In this document: positions 54,116-63,208 of the stretch, one piece after another
How the letters are laid out: every line of letters starts with the position of its first letter
Position numbering within the stretch: the first letter of the stretch is position 1
The notes under the pieces: model-generated
Database searches by the model: none
Seen by the model: only the letters and a program-made list of their open reading frames with translations
Told to the model about the DNA's origin: nothing
From: Acidobacteriaceae bacterium
GTDB taxonomy: Bacteria > Acidobacteriota > Terriglobia > Terriglobales > Acidobacteriaceae
DNA length: 64,000 nt
Assembly: GCA_027452245.1 (NCBI GenBank)
Contig: DAIDGW010000108.1
Coordinates: 35,223-99,222 of the forward strand
Direction of reading: 5' to 3'
Program-made: the position numbers and the translations under genes

Positions 54116-56929
54116 ATGTCCCCCAGGAAAAAATCCGCTGCTCCCACCACAGCCCCGGTTGCGCCACCTGCGCCCGCTCCGCGCAAACCCGCGTCCACCC
54201 CTGAAGTTACCCAGGGCGCCATCTTCCTGATCGATACCATGTCGTTCATCTTCCGCGCCTATCACGCCATGGCGCGACAGCGGCCCATGTCGACCAAGGG
54301 CGGCCTTCCTACCGCCGCCATCTACGTCTTCGTGAACATGCTCCGCAAGCTGCGTGACGACTTTTCCCCGGAATATCTCGCCGCCGTCTTCGACGTCGCC
54401 GCACCCACCTTCCGCGATCAGCAGGCCGAAGCCATCACCACCGTCCGCAAATTCGACATCAAGACGCAGACCTTCACCGAGATCGAATACAAAGGCTACA
54501 AAGCCAACCGCGCCGCCATGCCCGAAGATCTGGCCCAGCAGGTGCCCTACATCCGCCGCGCGCTCGAAGCCTACCGCATCCCCATGCTCGAACTCGCCGG
54601 CTTCGAAGCCGACGACCTGATCGGCACCCTCGCCCGCAAAGCCACCGCCGCCGGACGCTTCGTCTACGTCGTCTCCAGCGATAAGGACATGATGCAGCTC
54701 GTCAACGACAACGTCTGCATTCTCAATCCGCCCAAAGACAATTTGATCTGCGATGCCGCCAAGGTGGAAGAAATTCTCGGCGTGCCGCCGGAGCGCGTCG
54801 TCGACGTCATGGCCCTCCGCGGAGACTCCATCGACAACATCCCCGGTGCGCCCGGTATCGGCGACAAAGGCTCCGTCGAAATCATCAGGCGCTTCGGATC
54901 CGTTGAGCAGGCGCTCGATCGCGCCGCCGAAGTCGAAAAGAAAACCTACCGCGAGTCGCTGCTCAACAACCGCGACGTCATCCTCTTCAGCAAGAGCATG
55001 GCGACCATCGACACCAATGTGGCCGTCGATCTCGACACCAACGCCATGCGCGTCGGCGATCCGGACATCGCAGCCCTCCGCCAGCTCTTCACCGAACTCG
55101 AATTCACGTCGTTATTGAAGGAACTCCTGCCGGTGGTCGAAGTCACCGAAGCCCATTACGCCGAGGCCAAGTCTGTCGCGGACATCGACCGCCTGCTGAA
55201 ATCGGTGAGCGCCGAGTCTCCGCTCGCTGTTGCCATTGAGCACGCATCCGCCAGCCCGCAACCTGCCGAAGATGAAGAATCCGAAGAGGAGCCGCAGGAA
55301 GCCATGCTGCCATTGCTGGCCGCCGCACCGGCCGAGTCCGAACTCGCCGCTTGCAACGTCGCGATCTCTGAATTCGCCGCTTCCGCTTTGACCGCAAAGC
55401 TCGACGAAACCGAGATCGGCTCGAAACTCCGCACCATCCTTGCCGATCCCACGATCCCAAAATCCATTCACGATCTGAAATCCGCCGCGCATGCGCTCGC
55501 GCCGCTCGACATCGTTCCGCAAGGTGTGCTGCACGATCCCATGCTGTATTCGTATTTGCTCGACCCGACCTATTCGAGCCATGAAATCGCCGAGGTTGCC
55601 CTGCGCCGCTTCAATCTCAAGCTCGCCGGAAGCCTTGCCGAATCCGCCGACATCACCGGACGCCTCGCCGCCGCCCTCCGCGATGAAGTCCAGCAAGCCG
55701 GACTCACCAAGCTCTATAACGACATCGACCTTCCGCTTGTTCCCGTGCTCACCCGCATGGAGCAGGCCGGAGTCCGCATCGACACCGCCGCTCTCTCCCA
55801 CATGTCCGGAGAACTCGAGCGCGAAATCGCCGCCAAATCCAAACAGATCTACGCGGCCGCCGGCATGGAATTCAACGTCGGCTCGCCCAAGCAGCTCGGC
55901 GACGTGCTCTTCAACCGCATGAATCTTCCCAAGCCCGTGAAATACGGCAAGGGACGCACCATCTCTACCGCCGTCGACGTCCTCGAAGATCTTGCCGAGG
56001 ATCATCCCATCGCGCGCATGGTGCTCGACTATCGCCAGCTTACCAAGCTCAAATCGACCTACGTCGATGCACTTCCCGCCCTCCTCAATCCGTCAACCGG
56101 GCGCCTCCACACCACCTTCGGCCAGACCGGAACCGCCACCGGACGGCTCTCCTCGGCCAATCCGAACCTGCAGAACATTCCCATCCGTACCGAGCTCGGA
56201 CGCGGCATTCGCGCCGCCTTCACCGCCGATCCCGGCTCCATCCTTCTCACCGCCGACTACTCGCAGATCGAACTCCGCCTGCTGGCGCATTTCTCGCACG
56301 ATCCGCTGCTGGTCGAAGCCTACCGCCGCGACGATGACATCCACACGCTCACGGCCTCCCAAGTCTTCGGCGTGCCCCCGCTGATGGTTACGCCTGATCA
56401 TCGCCGCCAGGCCAAAGTCGTCAACTTCGGCATCGTCTACGGACTCTCACCCTTCGGTCTCTCCCAGAATCTCGGCATCGAGCCCGGCGAGGCCAAGCAG
56501 TTCATCCAGGCATATTTCGAAAAATACGCCGGCGTGCGCGCCTTCATCGACAAGACTCTCGACGAAGCCCGCCGCGACCTGAAAGTCAAAACTCTTTTCG
56601 GACGCATCCGCCCGATCCCGGACATCAACAGCAAGAATGCCAACCAGCGCGGTTTCGCCGAGCGCACCGCGGTCAACACGCCCCTGCAAGGCACCGCCGC
56701 CGACCTGATCAAGATCGCCATGATCCGCATCGACGCAGCACTTCGCGAACGCGGGCTGAAATCCAGAATGACGCTGCAGGTACACGACGAACTGGTTTTC
56801 GAGGTTCCGGAAAACGAGGTGGACGAGATGAAGCCGCTTGTGCGCCACCACATGGAAAAGGTCCACGAATTATCCGTGCCGCTGCTGGTGGAAATGGGAA
56901 CCGGTCCGAACTGGCGCGATCTGGAGTAA
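54116..56929 (+). CDS. polA: DNA polymerase I
   Basis: 937 residues. 5'-nuclease domain from about 30 to 290 (FLIDTMSFIFRAYHAM, GFEADDLIGTLARKA, SSDKDMMQLV, GAPGIGDKGSVEII). The middle exonuclease-like region lacks the DxE metal motif: the place where FDxET is expected reads PLAVAIEHASASPQP, so proofreading is probably lost. Polymerase motifs A (TADYSQIELRLLAHFS), B (RRQAKVVNFGIVYG) and C (LQVHDELVFEV) are intact. The start region is a 15-base tandem duplication (54101-54130); ATG 54116 has AGGAAA directly upstream, while the first copy offers only TTG. Confidence 0.95.
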   Translation: MSPRKKSAAPTTAPVAPPAPAPRKPASTPEVTQGAIFLIDTMSFIFRAYHAMARQRPMSTKGGLPTAAIYVFVNMLRKLRDDFSPEYLAAVFDVAAPTFRDQQAEAITTVRKFDIKTQTFTEIEYKGYKANRAAMPEDLAQQVPYIRRALEAYRIPMLELAGFEADDLIGTLARKATAAGRFVYVVSSDKDMMQLVNDNVCILNPPKDNLICDAAKVEEILGVPPERVVDVMALRGDSIDNIPGAPGIGDKGSVEIIRRFGSVEQALDRAAEVEKKTYRESLLNNRDVILFSKSMATIDTNVAVDLDTNAMRVGDPDIAALRQLFTELEFTSLLKELLPVVEVTEAHYAEAKSVADIDRLLKSVSAESPLAVAIEHASASPQPAEDEESEEEPQEAMLPLLAAAPAESELAACNVAISEFAASALTAKLDETEIGSKLRTILADPTIPKSIHDLKSAAHALAPLDIVPQGVLHDPMLYSYLLDPTYSSHEIAEVALRRFNLKLAGSLAESADITGRLAAALRDEVQQAGLTKLYNDIDLPLVPVLTRMEQAGVRIDTAALSHMSGELEREIAAKSKQIYAAAGMEFNVGSPKQLGDVLFNRMNLPKPVKYGKGRTISTAVDVLEDLAEDHPIARMVLDYRQLTKLKSTYVDALPALLNPSTGRLHTTFGQTGTATGRLSSANPNLQNIPIRTELGRGIRAAFTADPGSILLTADYSQIELRLLAHFSHDPLLVEAYRRDDDIHTLTASQVFGVPPLMVTPDHRRQAKVVNFGIVYGLSPFGLSQNLGIEPGEAKQFIQAYFEKYAGVRAFIDKTLDEARRDLKVKTLFGRIRPIPDINSKNANQRGFAERTAVNTPLQGTAADLIKIAMIRIDAALRERGLKSRMTLQVHDELVFEVPENEVDEMKPLVRHHMEKVHELSVPLLVEMGTGPNWRDLE

Positions 56930-57008
56930 GCCTCTTCCGAATTCTGCTTGAGCGCTTCGGCGGTCGTCAGCGTCTGCCTGTCAGCATCCGAGAATCGTGG
57001 ACCCCGCT

Positions 57009-58127
57009 CTATTGCAGGTCGGTTTTGTCGGGGTTGTAGTAGAAGCGGAACCGCAGCGCAAGAAATGGGCCGGTAAATTCGCTCGGTAGCGGCGGAAACG
57101 GATTCGATCCCGTAATGCTGCCCCATGCCGGACGATCCAGCGCCACGTCGCCCGAGGAAGCTACCAGCCTCATGCCCGCCACTTGGCCGTCGCGGGTGAT
57201 GGCAAACTCAATCGCCAGCTTACCCTTCTTCATCTCCGCCGACTCGGGAATCAGGTGATACCAGTTCTCCCGCACATCTTCCAGAATGCGCTGCAGGTAT
57301 GGGCCGAAATCCACCCCTTGCGTATCGCTCAGGATGTCGAGCGCTCCTAGTTGACGCCCTCGCGCTCCTGTCCCCAGGCCGAAGTCTCCCCCGTCCCCGT
57401 CGCTGCCACCGCTCGCCCGCCGTGCCGCGGCCGCCCGTGCCGCCTGCTGAATGGCGGAACCCGGCGACATCCCCTCCTGCATCTGCTTGAACGGATTCGG
57501 CCTGGCCGGAACCTGCAGCTGCGCATTCGTGTTCGTATTCGGCGGTTGCTGCATCGATGGTTGCGGCTGCTGTTGCTGCGGCATGGGCTCGTTCTGCGCC
57601 ATCGCCGGAGCCTGTTGTTGGGGCTGCATCGCTTGCGGCACGCGCGGTCCGGGCGCTCCCGGCCGTCCCGCCGGCGGCGTCGCCAGAACCTTTCTCAATT
57701 CCTTGGGATCCAGCTCCGGATGCCGCGCCATCGCGATCCGGTCTTTATCCGATAGCACATTCGTGTTCGGACGATGCGGCACCTTCTGCAGATCCGGAGG
57801 CAGCGTCAGGAATGTGACGTTCTTGTCCTGCATGTTGTTCATCGCCACCGCCATCACCCGGTGGAACGGAATGTATTTCTCGATGATCTTGAAGTTCCAC
57901 AGCACAATGAACAACACCAGGTGGAAGATGATCGAAATCCATATGGCTTCCCGCTTGCGCGAGCGCGCCAGATCATCTTGCAACTGAATCAGCAGGTGGG
58001 GAACGCGGTCGTCCAGTTCGCGGTAAGCGCTCTCCCAGTCGCGCACGTCATAAAGTCCGAGTTGCTCGGGCTGCGCTTTGTCCGGCGGAGCTACTGGGTC
58101 CTGAAATGGAATCTGCGTAATCGGCAT
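57009..58127 (-). CDS. TonB-family energy transducer-like protein
   Basis: 372 residues. A cytosolic N-terminal region of about 85 residues precedes a single membrane helix (AIWISIIFHLVLFIVLWNF), longer than in classic TonB. A Pro/Gln-rich spacer (QPQQQAPAMAQNEPMPQQQQ-like) leads to a C-terminal TonB-type domain (LQRILEDVRENWYHLIP, GKLAIEFAITRDGQVAGMRLV). It would couple inner-membrane energy to outer-membrane receptors; no ExbB/ExbD is adjacent, so a GspL/TolA-like structural role is also possible. It converges with polA. Confidence 0.85.
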   Translation of the reverse strand: MPITQIPFQDPVAPPDKAQPEQLGLYDVRDWESAYRELDDRVPHLLIQLQDDLARSRKREAIWISIIFHLVLFIVLWNFKIIEKYIPFHRVMAVAMNNMQDKNVTFLTLPPDLQKVPHRPNTNVLSDKDRIAMARHPELDPKELRKVLATPPAGRPGAPGPRVPQAMQPQQQAPAMAQNEPMPQQQQPQPSMQQPPNTNTNAQLQVPARPNPFKQMQEGMSPGSAIQQAARAAAARRASGGSDGDGGDFGLGTGARGRQLGALDILSDTQGVDFGPYLQRILEDVRENWYHLIPESAEMKKGKLAIEFAITRDGQVAGMRLVASSGDVALDRPAWGSITGSNPFPPLPSEFTGPFLALRFRFYYNPDKTDLQ

Positions 58128-58607
58128 GCGCTGGACTGCGTACTTCTACTCCGCTCTTTAGACACGAAAATGCAGTCGTTATGTTGCAACCTCGAACCCC
58201 ACTCGCATTGGTTTGAGTTCACACGACTGGATTGACCTATTTTCGCATCTTTCCGCCCACTGTGCTTAGTATCTGCCCGGCTGCTCGTTACTTACGTAAA
58301 TATTTGTAAACACAGCAGCTTCGGCGGCAATATCTTCTCCCGAATTCGCGGCCCGCCAGAGAAGGGACAAACGGCGCAGCCACCCTCGCCGGTCCGGCGG
58401 ATCCTGCGCCGCGCCCTCCGCCATTTTGAGCGCCGCGGTGGCGTCAAAGATCTATGCCTTTGCCTCGCCCCTGGCAAATACGATGGCAATTTTCGTGAGT
58501 ACCGTTCGCTTGGAAACCTTCCACTCGCGCCGGCCCTGGCACAAATAAAGAAAAGGCTCTTCCGATCCCCCGCAGGGTCATCCGAAAATAGGCCGGCGCC
58601 GCACGTC
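58128..58607. other. 480-base gene-free stretch with an AT-rich inverted repeat
   Basis: Between the TonB-like gene start and the oxidoreductase stop I find no convincing gene. An open minus-strand frame here (58292-58621) is Arg/Pro-rich and looks non-coding. Near 58280-58318 GCTGCT...AGCAGC brackets an AT-rich core whose TTACGTAAATATTTGTAA is nearly self-complementary; this may be a promoter or operator region for the TonB-like gene. Confidence 0.3.
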
Positions 58608-59636
58608 TTAATCTCCGCCAATCCGGCCCAGGTTCAACTGTAGTGCGTGCTCGCGAATCGCGTTCAAGATCTCCAGGGCCAGCTCCAGTGCCCGCCTTCC
58701 ATCTTTCAGAGTAACCTCCGGAGCCGCCCGGAACCGTACCGCCCGCAGAAAGGATTTCAGTTCGGCATGCAGCGGCTCTTCTGAATCCACCTGCGGTTTC
58801 CCCACCTTGATATCCGGATTCACCGACGGCTCTCCCGACATCTCCTCATCCTCGCCGACAGTGAACACCAGCACTTCCTGCCGCCCATAATCCAGCGACA
58901 CATATTGCTTCGGCTGAAAGAACCGCAGCTTCCGCACCCGCTCCGTCGAAACCCGGCTGGCCGTAAAATTCGCAATGCATCCCGTTTCGAACTCAAGCCG
59001 CACGTTCGCGATATCGACTTTCCCCGAAAGGATCGGCAGCCCCACCGCCCGCACTTCTTTCACCGGGGCATTGGTGAACGCCAGCACGATATCCAGATCG
59101 TGGATCATCAGGTCGAGCACCACATCCACGTCCAGCGATCGCGGCGTGAATACGCTCAGCCGGTGCACTTCAAAAAACATGGGACGCGTCAGCAGCGGAA
59201 TCGTCGCCCGCACCGCCGGATTGAATCGCTCCAGGTGCCCGACCTGCACGATTCTCTGCCGCAGCAGCGCCGCCTGCACCAGTTCGTCCGCCTCGGCCAC
59301 GCTTGTCGCCAGCGGCTTTTCGATGAGCACATCGATGCCCGCCGCCATCAAGTGATGGCTCAGCGTTGCATGTTGCACAGTGGGCGCCGCCACCGACGCC
59401 GCTCGCACTTTGATGTCGTTGTACAGCAAGTCTTCCACTGATGAAAATGACCGGCAGTTGAACTCGCGCGCCACTGCCTCCGCGCGGCTCGCATCCGTAT
59501 CCACCACGCCCACAAGCTGCACCGCTTCGCCTTGTTTTTCCAGTTCCTTGTAAACCCGCGCGTGATTGCGACCGAAAACGCCGGCCCCTACGACCGCCAC
59601 TGGAACAAGGTCCGCCCTCGACACGATTTGCCTCAA
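58608..59636 (-). CDS. Gfo/Idh/MocA-family NAD(P)-dependent oxidoreductase
   Basis: 342 residues. N-terminal Rossmann fold with VAVVGAGVFGRNHARVY; the conserved IEKPLA motif; HLERFNPAVRATIP and DLMIHDLDIVL in the C-terminal domain. This branch is close to UDP-sugar 3-dehydrogenases such as WlbA/GnnA, which act on UDP-GlcNAc-type sugars, but the substrate is not certain. In some bacteria such a gene sits in the lpx cluster; here it is 50 kb away. Confidence 0.88.
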   Translation of the reverse strand: MRQIVSRADLVPVAVVGAGVFGRNHARVYKELEKQGEAVQLVGVVDTDASRAEAVAREFNCRSFSSVEDLLYNDIKVRAASVAAPTVQHATLSHHLMAAGIDVLIEKPLATSVAEADELVQAALLRQRIVQVGHLERFNPAVRATIPLLTRPMFFEVHRLSVFTPRSLDVDVVLDLMIHDLDIVLAFTNAPVKEVRAVGLPILSGKVDIANVRLEFETGCIANFTASRVSTERVRKLRFFQPKQYVSLDYGRQEVLVFTVGEDEEMSGEPSVNPDIKVGKPQVDSEEPLHAELKSFLRAVRFRAAPEVTLKDGRRALELALEILNAIREHALQLNLGRIGGD

Positions 59637-59731
59637 TTCCCGATTTCTTGCTGAATTTTAAACTGGAACCGACTCGAAATTGTACGCGCAATGCCGCCCC
59701 AGAGCACACTCGATTCGCCTGGACAAGTGTT

Positions 59732-60205
59732 TCACTCCCCCGCCTTCTTCAAAATTGCGATCTGTCCCGCATGATAAAGCTCGTGCTGCACCACCCCATG
59801 CAGCATGTACTCGAAGTCGTACCGCTTCCCCGGCACGCGGTCGTGCAGCCGCGACTCCGCTAACCGCTCCACCGTTTTCACCAGCGTCTCGTGCGTCCGC
59901 CGCACTCCCGCCACGGCTCGCCGCCACGCCGCTTCCGACACCTGTGATACCGCCGGAAAATTTTCCGCCGCCTTCAGTTGCAGCTTCTCCCCGTCCAGCC
60001 GCCTCAGCACCGCCCCATCCCACGCTTCAATGTGCAGCGCCAGTTCCCATATGCTGTGCACGCGCCGCAGCGGTCGCGCCGCCGCCATCTTTGCCGGGAC
60101 ATCCTTCAGCAGCTCCACCAGCGCCGGACCGTGCCACGCCGTTCCATTAAATGCCCGCCGCAACTGATCCGCAATGAACACGCTGTTCGCACATCTTTCT
60201 TTCAT
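59732..60205 (-). CDS. DinB-family protein
   Basis: 157 residues from ATG 60205; the frame extends upstream but overlaps the next gene and does not look coding. The four-helix DinB/YfiT-like bundle carries its metal histidines in ELALHIEAWDGAVL and in VVQHELYHAGQIAIL. Such proteins are metal-dependent hydrolases or thiol S-transferases (BshC/YfiT-like). It is downstream of the ATP-binding gene in the same direction with a 31-base gap. Confidence 0.87.
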   Translation of the reverse strand: MKERCANSVFIADQLRRAFNGTAWHGPALVELLKDVPAKMAAARPLRRVHSIWELALHIEAWDGAVLRRLDGEKLQLKAAENFPAVSQVSEAAWRRAVAGVRRTHETLVKTVERLAESRLHDRVPGKRYDFEYMLHGVVQHELYHAGQIAILKKAGE

Positions 60206-60236
60206 ATCTCCGCATTTTCCCCCGGACGCATGCCGC

Positions 60237-60914
60237 CTACGCAACCCGATCAAGCCTGAGCTTGAAATCGGCAAACGCAAATCCATCGCGCCGCACCGAT
60301 TCCCCAACCTCGATTCCCAGCTCGTCTTCAAACATGGGTCCCGCATACACGAACGTATGAAACTCCCCATTCTCCCCACACGGATCGACGCCTTCCGGCA
60401 GATCCGCCAGCAGCCCCTCATCGAATTCTCTCCCAACAAACTCCGGCGCCACCCGTTTGCAATCCACACACGCAAGCTTGGCCCGCAAGCCGGACGTAAT
60501 CATCGCTTCCGCCACTTCCCGCGTCGGCATGTCCCACAGCGGAAACACCGGGGTCAGCCCGGAACCTTGCAACTGCCTTTCCCGGTACTCGCGCACATCG
60601 CGCAAAAACAGATCGCCGAACGCAACGCATTCCATCCCGGCCTGCACGGCCGCCCGGCACGTCTCCGCCATGAGACGCTCGTAGTCGTCGTTGCCGCACG
60701 GCCAGGGCAAATCCACATCCCACAGCGGAACTCCCGCCGCCTTTGCCTGCGCCTTCAGCAGGCTGCGGCGCACACCGTGCATGGCGACACGATCCATGGC
60801 GCTGTTCACCGTCGTCAGCAGCCCCGCGACTTCATGCTCCTTCCGCTGCCGCAGGACATGCAGTGCCCAGGCACTGTCCTTGCCGCTGCTCCATGACAAT
60901 AACGTTCGTTTCAT
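60237..60914 (-). CDS. Dph6-like ATP-binding protein (adenine nucleotide alpha hydrolase fold)
   Basis: 225 residues. PP-loop SWSSGKDSAWALHVLR at the N-terminus and the family block GMECVAFGDLFLRDVREYRER, then GENGEFHTFVYAGPMF. This is the MJ0570/diphthine-ammonia ligase-like group. Bacteria lack diphthamide, so the actual substrate is unknown; amidation of a metabolite or protein is typical of the fold. Confidence 0.88.
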   Translation of the reverse strand: MKRTLLSWSSGKDSAWALHVLRQRKEHEVAGLLTTVNSAMDRVAMHGVRRSLLKAQAKAAGVPLWDVDLPWPCGNDDYERLMAETCRAAVQAGMECVAFGDLFLRDVREYRERQLQGSGLTPVFPLWDMPTREVAEAMITSGLRAKLACVDCKRVAPEFVGREFDEGLLADLPEGVDPCGENGEFHTFVYAGPMFEDELGIEVGESVRRDGFAFADFKLRLDRVA

Positions 60915-61007
60915 CGGTTTCTATTCTGGAACAGACTGAAGGATTCAGCCAGAGGAAGTTTAGCTGTGCTTTCAGCCGTTGCGCCGCGCGCCCCGTATAC
61001 TGCCTGC

Positions 61008-61751
61008 ATGAAAACGTTGCTGATCACCGGCGCCAGCCGCGGCATCGGAGCCGCCACCGCTCGCCTCGCCGCCCACCGCGGCTATGCAGTCGGCATCAAT
61101 TACATCAGGAATGCTGCGGCCGCCGACTCTCTTGTCCGCGAAATTCTGGCCAAATCTGGAAACGCCACTGCCATCCAGGCCGACGTCGCTTCCGAGACCG
61201 ATGTCACCCGCATGTTCACCCAGTTTGACCGCGCTTTCGGAACCCTGGACGCCCTCGTGAATAACGCCGGCATCGTCGACCAGCAGATGCGCCTCGAAAC
61301 CATGGACTCCGCCCGCCTCCACCGGATGTTCACCACAAACGTTACCGGCAGCTTTCTATGCGCCCGCGAGGCGGTTCGCCGCATGTCGACCCGCCACGGT
61401 GGAAAAGGTGGCGCAATCGTAAATATCTCCTCCAAAGCCGCTCAGCTTGGCTCTCCCGGAGAATACATCGATTACGCCGCCAGCAAAGCGGCTATCGATG
61501 CCATGACCGTTGGTCTGGCCAAAGAAGTTGCTGACGAAGGGATTCGCGTCAACGCTGTCCGGCCCGGAATCGTGCGTACCGAAATCCACGCCAGTGGAGG
61601 CGAGCCCCACCGCATCGAGCGCGTCAAATACTCCATCCCGATGAAGCGCGCTGGTGAAGCGGAAGAAGTGGCGAACGCCATTCTCTGGCTGCTCTCCGAC
61701 CAAGCCTCCTACTGCACCGGCTCCTTCATCGATGTCAGCGGAGGAAGATAG
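61008..61751 (+). CDS. short-chain dehydrogenase/reductase
   Basis: 247 residues from ATG 61008. Cofactor motif TGASRGIGAATARLA, NNAG in ALVNNAGIVDQQM, catalytic Ser in IVNISSKAAQLGSPGEYIDYAASKAA with Tyr and Lys of YxxxK, and the C-terminal GSFIDVSGGR. An NADP-linked classical SDR of the glucose 1-dehydrogenase/FabG-like type; substrate unknown. It is divergent from the Dph6-like gene. Confidence 0.92.
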   Translation: MKTLLITGASRGIGAATARLAAHRGYAVGINYIRNAAAADSLVREILAKSGNATAIQADVASETDVTRMFTQFDRAFGTLDALVNNAGIVDQQMRLETMDSARLHRMFTTNVTGSFLCAREAVRRMSTRHGGKGGAIVNISSKAAQLGSPGEYIDYAASKAAIDAMTVGLAKEVADEGIRVNAVRPGIVRTEIHASGGEPHRIERVKYSIPMKRAGEAEEVANAILWLLSDQASYCTGSFIDVSGGR

Positions 61752-61785
61752 CGCCCCCCAGTTCAATCCCTCGCCGATTCACTCT

Positions 61786-62079
61786 TTACCGCGCGTACTC
61801 GCGCACCTTGTCATCCACCACAACCCCGGCGTACTTTTCCCTCTCCAGATCGCGGATCTGCACCACGCGATGCCCCTCGCGCGCCAGTCGTCCCCATTGG
61901 CTCGGCTTCTCCGGATTTTGTTCAATCGCCTGGTACTCTCGGCCATCCAGCAAAAAACGCACCGTACGCAAACCCTGCGATCCGGTGCGCGACACGCGAT
62001 ACTTCTTCCCGCCAATCTCGACGTCGGTGCCCTTCATCATCTGCTCCGATACAGCTACCAGCGCCGCATGGTCCAACAT
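61786..62079 (-). CDS. conserved small protein of unknown function
   Basis: 97 residues: an N-terminal helix (MLDHAALVAVSEQMMKGTDV) and beta-rich rest with VSRTGSQGLRTVRFLLDGREY and AIEQNPEKPSQWGRLAREGH. I have met closely similar short proteins in acidobacteria but know no function. No membrane helix or signal. It converges with the SDR gene. Confidence 0.7.
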   Translation of the reverse strand: MLDHAALVAVSEQMMKGTDVEIGGKKYRVSRTGSQGLRTVRFLLDGREYQAIEQNPEKPSQWGRLAREGHRVVQIRDLEREKYAGVVVDDKVREYAR

Positions 62080-62199
62080 GAGTCAACCGCCTGTTGATCG
62101 CTCCAGCTATTGTCCTCCGGAACTTCCCTCAGACCAAATCTCAACCTTAGAGGAAACTCTGAGCAGTGCAACTCCATCCACCATGGGGAGACAACTCCC

Positions 62200-62934
62200 T
62201 CACTCCATCACCACTTCGCACTCCGCCCCATCCGGCGGCAGCAGCGCCCGCAACGGATCGTCGCTGTGCGAACGCCTTCTCAGCCACTGTTTCAGCACCT
62301 TCCGCGCTGCCGGTGAGAGTTGCGAAAACAGGAATCCCGCGCGCCCCTGCTCGTTGGCCCAGATCACGTTCGCATGACCCTGCAGCTTGTGATGCGTCCC
62401 CGGCAGGATGAAGCGGAAGGGCAGCCCCGGACGCACCGGAATCGGCTCCGTCGCCTGCACCGCAAACCCGTGTTCATTCACGTCCACCCCGATCCCGGGC
62501 ACAGTCCCGGTATCCAATTCGATGTAGACCATGGTTTTCATTTCAACGCGGGAAGAACGCCGGCGGTTGTTGCGCATCATCCTCCGGCAAGTCGTGAACG
62601 CCTCTTTCACTTCCCGCGGCGCCAGCGGCTTGTACAAGATGCGCCTCGCGCCCGACTGGAACACATCCCCTGTGCCCAGCCATGCCCGCGTCGTGATCGC
62701 CATCAGCATCGGCTTCTGCGGAGGCGTCAGAAAATCCGCCACCCGCAATACATGCCGCACGCCGGGCACGTCGAAATCCACCACCAGCGTGGAGCACGCG
62801 CCATCCATCACTTGTTCCAGGGCCTTTTGTGGAGTCCGGCAGATCACCGGATCGATCCCTATTTCGTCGAACACTGATTGCAGGGTATGAAGAGAATCAT
62901 CGTCGTGTGAAAGAACAGTTACCGGCCAATCCAT
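62200..62934 (-). CDS. receiver-like and PilZ-domain protein
   Basis: 244 residues. Residues 1-120 form a receiver-like fold (VTVLSHDDDSLHTLQSVFDEIG, Asp in TLVVDFDVPGV, ILYKPLAPRE with the Lys). Residues 125-220 form a PilZ-type domain (RRRSSRVEMKTMVYIEL, DVNEHGFAVQA). The canonical RxxxR and D/NxSxxG motifs are only partly kept (RRRSSR; DVNEHG), so c-di-GMP binding is possible but not assured. It may link phosphorylation to c-di-GMP signalling. Confidence 0.83.
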   Translation of the reverse strand: MDWPVTVLSHDDDSLHTLQSVFDEIGIDPVICRTPQKALEQVMDGACSTLVVDFDVPGVRHVLRVADFLTPPQKPMLMAITTRAWLGTGDVFQSGARRILYKPLAPREVKEAFTTCRRMMRNNRRRSSRVEMKTMVYIELDTGTVPGIGVDVNEHGFAVQATEPIPVRPGLPFRFILPGTHHKLQGHANVIWANEQGRAGFLFSQLSPAARKVLKQWLRRRSHSDDPLRALLPPDGAECEVVME

Positions 62935-63076
62935 GACCCGAAACTACAACCTCGCGTCATCGGAAAAAAGTCACACCCGTAATTCAAAAAATGGTTACCA
63001 AAGCCAGATGACAAGCCCTCGCGATCCTGATCGCTTCGCTGCCCGTCATCCCACACCCGAGACGATGCGATGCCCA

Positions 63077-63127
63077 CCGTGGAAGAGCGGCGCTTCAGCG
63101 CCGCGTTTAGGTCCTTAAAAAACACGG
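63077..63127. repeat. REP-like palindromic unit between genes
   Basis: GCGGCGC-TTCA-GCGCCGC (63087-63104) is a perfect stem with a tetraloop, enclosed by CCGTG (63077-63081) and CACGG (63123-63127). It lies in the 274-base gap between the PilZ and GNAT genes. This form is like the short palindromes scattered through many bacterial genomes. Only one copy is seen here; no T-run follows, so it is not a typical terminator. Confidence 0.4.
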
Positions 63128-63208
63128 GATTTAGCCCTCTTTTTTCTGCGTCCTCAAATCCACTCCTCGCGGCTTGTTATCCTGATGCGCGCCCTCGCGC
63201 CCTGCCCG

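Noticed and set aside
58292..58621. 109-codon minus-strand frame after the oxidoreductase
   Set aside because: Arg/Pro-rich, starts inside the oxidoreductase end, no ribosome site. A similar N-terminus (EIxTCGxGxFS) appears in a shadow frame at 39018-39206, which suggests chance or composition.
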